A stretch of 18,094 nt of DNA from Lachnospiraceae bacterium (GTDB taxonomy: Bacteria > Bacillota > Clostridia > Lachnospirales > Lachnospiraceae). Made by a program: the position numbers and the translations under genes. The stretch is taken from NCBI GenBank assembly GCA_016282215.1, contig JAEEKC010000248.1, positions 1-18,094 on the forward strand, read 5' to 3'. This document shows, piece by piece, positions 15,013-18,094 of the stretch; the stretch's first letter is position 1, and each line of letters opens with the position of its first letter. The notes beneath the pieces were generated by a model, which was not told the DNA's origin, did not search any database, and saw nothing but the letters and a program-made list of their open reading frames with translations.

Positions 15013-17397
15013 TCATCCGCGAAGATCTTCCCATTTCCAGTTAACGATCTCAGGAAGGTCTACACCATAATCGCTGATATGCTGTTTATGCTCTACCAGC
15101 TTGTCGCTCATCTGCTGATACAGATAGGCGCCCTTGTTGCCAAGCTGCGGAAGGAGCTTTAATGCATCCTGTACCAGATGGAATCTGTCGATATCATTCT
15201 GTACGCGCACATCAAAAGCTGTTGTAATGGTGCCCTCTTCTTTGTAGCCGCGAACATGCATCAGACGGTTGTTATGACGGCGGTATGTCAGCTCGTGTAC
15301 CAGTGTCGCATAGCCGTGGAAGTTAAAGATCACGGGCTTGTCTGTGGTAAAAAGCATGTCATATTCCGCGTCTGTCAGACCGTGAGGATGCTCATTATGC
15401 GGAACCAGTTTGAACAGGTCTACGATATTGATAAAGCGGATCTTGATCTCAGGCAGCTCTTTTCTCAGAATGGAAACAGCCGCAAGCGCTTCCAACGTAG
15501 GCGTTTCGCCGGCGCTGGCAAACACGATGTCCGGTTCCTTGCCCTGGTCATTGGATGCCCAATCCCAGATACTGATACCCTGAGTGCAGTGTTTTACCGC
15601 TTCGGGCATGGACAGCCACTGCGGACGGGGATGCTTGGATGCGATCACCACATTGACATAGTTGCGGCTCTTCAGGCAATGATCCATGGTGGAAAGCAGG
15701 CAGTTAGTATCTGCCGGCAGATAGATCCGGACAACATCAGCCTTCTTATTGGCAATATGATCCATGAATCCCGGATCCTGATGGGTAAAGCCATTATGAT
15801 CCTGTTGCCATACTGTGGAACACATCAGCAGGTTCAGGGAAGCGATCTCTTCCCTCCAGGGAAGCTGGTTGCAGACCTTGAGCCATTTTGCATGCTGCGC
15901 ACCCATGGAATCGATGATCCTTGAGAATGCTTCATAAGTATGGAAGAAACCATGGCGTCCCGTCAACAGATATCCTTCCAGCCATCCTTCACACATATGC
16001 TCGGAAAGCATGGAATCCATGACACGTCCGAATCTTGAAAGATGATCATCAAGGTCAGTTTGATCCGCATTCCAATCTCTGTTTTCCACTTCAAAGACAG
16101 AGGAGAAACGGTTGGAATTGTTCTCATCCGGTGAGAAGATACGGAAGTTTTTGGCTTCGGCATTCAGCTTGAAGATGTCGCGGATATAATTTGAGAGATT
16201 CTGTGTATCCTGGCTGTCCTTTGAGCCATGTGCGCCGGTATCAAATGCATAGGATCTGAAATCCGGAAGCCGCAGGTCACGCAGAAGTTTTCCGCCGTTG
16301 GCATGGGGGTTCATGCCCAGTCTTGCATTGCCCTTCGGCGCCAGCGCTGCAATCTCATCTAAGATCTTGCCGTTTTCATCAAAGAGCTCTTCAGGTTTAT
16401 AGCTTTTCAGCCAGTCGGTAAGGATCTGCAGATGCTCAGGCTTATCCATCATAACCGGCACCTGATGCGCCAGGAAATTGTCTTCAATGCGGTTGCCGTC
16501 CACTACCTTCGGACCGGTCCAGCCCTTCGGTGTGCGAAGCACGATCATCGGCCAAACGGGACGGGTTGCATCGCCGGTGCTTCTTGCATGCTTCCAGATA
16601 TCTTTAATCTTCTCGATGGCAGTGTCCATAGCCTCTGCCATAGCCCTGTGCATCGGCATCGGATCGCTGCCTTCCACAAAGATGGGCTCCCAGCCGTTTC
16701 CGTGGAAGAAATCCGTCAGTTCCTGTTTGGAAAGACGTCCGAAGATCGTCGGATTTGCAATTTTGTAGCCGTTTAAGTGAAGGATAGGAAGCACAGCTCC
16801 GTCACCTACGGGATTGATGAATTTATTGCACTGCCAGGAAGTTGCCAGCGGTCCGGTTTCCGCTTCGCCATCACCCACAACAACCGTAGCGATCAGATCC
16901 GGATTGTCAAAAATCGCGCCACAGCCGTGTGCGATGGAATATCCCAGCTCGCCGCCTTCATGAATGGAGCCCGGTGTTTCCGGTGCACAGTGAGAAGGCA
17001 TTCCGCCCGGGAAAGAAAACTGTTTGAAGAGCTTCTGCATACCAGCTTCATCCTGCGAGATATTCGGATAGATCTCACTGTAGGAACCATCCAGATAGTC
17101 ATTGGCAATAAAGAAGTTTCCGCCATGTCCCGGCCCGGATAACAGGATCATATCCAGGTCATATCGCTTGATCACACGGTTACAGTGAACAAAAATAAAG
17201 TTCTGTCCGGGTACTGTTCCCCAGTGACCGACAATTTTCTGCTTGACCATCTCCCTTGTCAGCGGTTTTTTCAAAAGCGGATTCTCCAGCAGATATAACT
17301 GCCCTGCCGAAAGATAATTGGCCGCTCTCCAAAACCGATTCATGTTTTCGAGGAGTTCATCCGTGATCGGTCCCTTTTCAACGATTGTTTGTTCCAT
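15013..17397 (-). CDS. xfp: xylulose-5-phosphate/fructose-6-phosphate phosphoketolase
   Basis: A thiamine diphosphate enzyme that splits xylulose-5-phosphate (and often fructose-6-phosphate) with phosphate to acetyl phosphate plus glyceraldehyde-3-phosphate (or erythrose-4-phosphate). The 794-residue product is full length. Visible signatures are GHWG (H58), LSGPGHGG (H91), PSHCAPETPGSIHEGGELG (H136 onward) and the diphosphate-binding VVGDGEAETGPLA (174-184). The latter half has the expected HQDPGFMDH and SKHPRPQW segments. The ATG has AAGGAGG 8 bases upstream. It has its own promoter, a palindrome in its leader, and a hairpin at the end. A fructokinase-type kinase precedes it, which would supply fructose-6-phosphate. 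I cannot tell substrate preference from sequence. Confidence 0.97.
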   Translation of the reverse strand: MEQTIVEKGPITDELLENMNRFWRAANYLSAGQLYLLENPLLKKPLTREMVKQKIVGHWGTVPGQNFIFVHCNRVIKRYDLDMILLSGPGHGGNFFIANDYLDGSYSEIYPNISQDEAGMQKLFKQFSFPGGMPSHCAPETPGSIHEGGELGYSIAHGCGAIFDNPDLIATVVVGDGEAETGPLATSWQCNKFINPVGDGAVLPILHLNGYKIANPTIFGRLSKQELTDFFHGNGWEPIFVEGSDPMPMHRAMAEAMDTAIEKIKDIWKHARSTGDATRPVWPMIVLRTPKGWTGPKVVDGNRIEDNFLAHQVPVMMDKPEHLQILTDWLKSYKPEELFDENGKILDEIAALAPKGNARLGMNPHANGGKLLRDLRLPDFRSYAFDTGAHGSKDSQDTQNLSNYIRDIFKLNAEAKNFRIFSPDENNSNRFSSVFEVENRDWNADQTDLDDHLSRFGRVMDSMLSEHMCEGWLEGYLLTGRHGFFHTYEAFSRIIDSMGAQHAKWLKVCNQLPWREEIASLNLLMCSTVWQQDHNGFTHQDPGFMDHIANKKADVVRIYLPADTNCLLSTMDHCLKSRNYVNVVIASKHPRPQWLSMPEAVKHCTQGISIWDWASNDQGKEPDIVFASAGETPTLEALAAVSILRKELPEIKIRFINIVDLFKLVPHNEHPHGLTDAEYDMLFTTDKPVIFNFHGYATLVHELTYRRHNNRLMHVRGYKEEGTITTAFDVRVQNDIDRFHLVQDALKLLPQLGNKGAYLYQQMSDKLVEHKQHISDYGVDLPEIVNWKWEDLRG

Positions 17398-17429
17398 ACT
17401 GCTTCCTCCTTTTTTTTATTTGCTATCTG

Positions 17430-17444
17430 CCGTCATGATGACGG
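17430..17444 (-). promoter_or_regulatory. 15-base palindrome in the phosphoketolase leader, candidate operator
   Basis: CCGTCATCATGACGG has perfect 7-base arms around one central base. It lies at about +7 to +21 from the predicted transcription start and before the ribosome binding site, a place where a bound repressor would block transcription. No regulator for it is identified in this window. Confidence 0.5.
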
Positions 17445-17457
17445 TTCACTGTTTCCT

Positions 17458-17487
17458 ATCATACCATAATTTCATACAAAATGGAAA
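17458..17487 (-). promoter_or_regulatory. promoter of the phosphoketolase gene
   Basis: On the minus strand TATGAT (-10, at 17458-17463) is preceded 18 bases upstream by TTTCCA (-35, at 17482-17487). The -10 is good and the -35 is moderate. Transcription would start near 17451. Confidence 0.55.
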
Positions 17488-17520
17488 TCACAGACAAATG
17501 ATCAGATATTCTGCACCGTA

Positions 17521-17552
17521 GCTTTGACTTCATAAGTTGTAATGTCAAAAGC
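17521..17552 (-). repeat. inverted repeat after the sugar kinase gene
   Basis: GCTTTTGAC and GTCAAAGC (minus strand) pair over 8 bp with one bulged T around a 15-base centre. It lies 24 bases past the kinase stop. No T-tract follows, so it is a poor intrinsic terminator. It could protect the mRNA 3' end or bind a regulator. Confidence 0.35.
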
Positions 17553-17575
17553 GTTTGCGATCCGCTGTCATTCAG

Positions 17576-18094
17576 TTACTTTATCTTTTCATTTTTGTAA
17601 GCCATATCCGCCAGATACAGACATCCTTTGATTCCCTGTTCACCGCCAAGCGAAGCCGGAACGATATATTCCGTCAGATCATTAAGTTCCTTTGCCTTGA
17701 TATAACCGCCCAACATTTCCTGCACATAGCCACGGATCAGATCAAACAGCTGCTTATGCTCCATCACACCACCGCCGAGAATGATACGTTTAGGTGACAG
17801 AGTAAGAATGATATTGACAACGGCCTGTCCCAGATAATAGGCTTCGAGATCCCATACATCCTGCCGGTCATCCAGTTCTTCGCCGCGTATGTCGTAACGA
17901 TCTGTGATCGCCGGGCCGCTGGCCATGCCTTCGAGACAGTTGTGGTGATAAGGACATTTTCCTTCATAAGGATCATCTGTCCTGGGACGGATCAGCATAT
18001 GTCCAAGCTCGGGATGCAACATGCCGTGTACAGGCTTTCCGCCACTCAGCACACCGCCTCCGATACCGGTTCCTATGGTTATATAAACAACATC
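17576..18094 (-). CDS. ROK family sugar kinase, fructokinase type (5' end outside window)
   Basis: The last 172 codons of a ROK kinase are present; the reading frame is open to the window edge. Visible are the phosphate-binding ITIGTGIGGGVLSGGKPVHG, HPELGHM, the zinc-binding CPYHHNCLEGMASGPAI and LGGGVM. The HPE-GH plus CPYH-x-x-CLEG pattern is that of the ScrK/GmuE-like fructo- or mannokinases, not of glucokinases, which have GE-GH. It would make fructose-6-phosphate from fructose and ATP in the cytoplasm. It lies directly upstream of the phosphoketolase gene in the same direction, 178 bases away, and that gene has its own promoter. Family assignment is firm; sugar specificity is inferred. 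Confidence 0.88.
   Translation of the reverse strand, partial: DVVYITIGTGIGGGVLSGGKPVHGMLHPELGHMLIRPRTDDPYEGKCPYHHNCLEGMASGPAITDRYDIRGEELDDRQDVWDLEAYYLGQAVVNIILTLSPKRIILGGGVMEHKQLFDLIRGYVQEMLGGYIKAKELNDLTEYIVPASLGGEQGIKGCLYLADMAYKNEKIK

Noticed and set aside
15178..15924. 248-codon open frame on the plus strand opposite phosphoketolase
   Set aside because: A shadow of the well-conserved phosphoketolase coding sequence; no family resemblance.

Overview
The window looks like a chromosomal segment of a low-to-moderate GC Firmicute, most likely an anaerobic clostridium of the Lachnospiraceae. I base this on recognisable protein families (an L27 with the Firmicutes N-terminal extension, its Prp protease, a DUF975 membrane protein, a CBS-type family II pyrophosphatase, a TIR-propeller protein of a type I associate with Lachnospiraceae) and on strong AAGGAGG-type ribosome binding sites. 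No database search was possible. Every gene I can support lies on the minus strand, so transcription runs from high to low coordinates. No intergenic stretch exceeds 300 bases. I saw no tRNA, rRNA, CRISPR array, insertion sequence or phage gene.

Reading in the direction of transcription: (1) 18094-15013 holds the 3' part of a ROK fructokinase-type sugar kinase and a complete phosphoketolase with its own promoter and a 15-base palindrome just after the likely transcription start. A fructokinase next to a phosphoketolase that can take fructose-6-phosphate suggests a short sugar-to-acetyl-phosphate route. (2) 14917-14273 is a YhhN/TMEM86-type membrane protein. (3) 14149-5335 is a tightly packed four-gene unit behind one good promoter: a CBS-domain manganese pyrophosphatase (ppaC type), a hybrid histidine kinase with an ectodomain and seven membrane helices, a DHH-DHHA1 phosphoesterase with an unusual duplicated C-terminal region, and a 1019-residue TIR-membrane helix-beta-propeller protein. 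The first pair is separated by 2 bases and the last pair by 1 base. This is the most interesting part of the window: two DHH-superfamily phosphoesterases, a sensor kinase and a potential NAD-consuming TIR receptor appear to be co-expressed, which suggests a membrane-linked nucleotide-signalling or defence module. That role is inference.

(4) 5192-2916 is a GH9 glycanase lipoprotein with a carbohydrate-binding module, which suggests use of plant beta-glucan. (5) 2773-1778 is a DUF975 membrane protein. (6) 1637-1 is the conserved ribosomal cluster rplU-prp-rpmA followed by a terminator and then obgE, cut by the window edge. The rplU leader is probably the autoregulatory L21 leader. Prp is the protease that trims L27, and its cleavage motif is visible in the rpmA product here.
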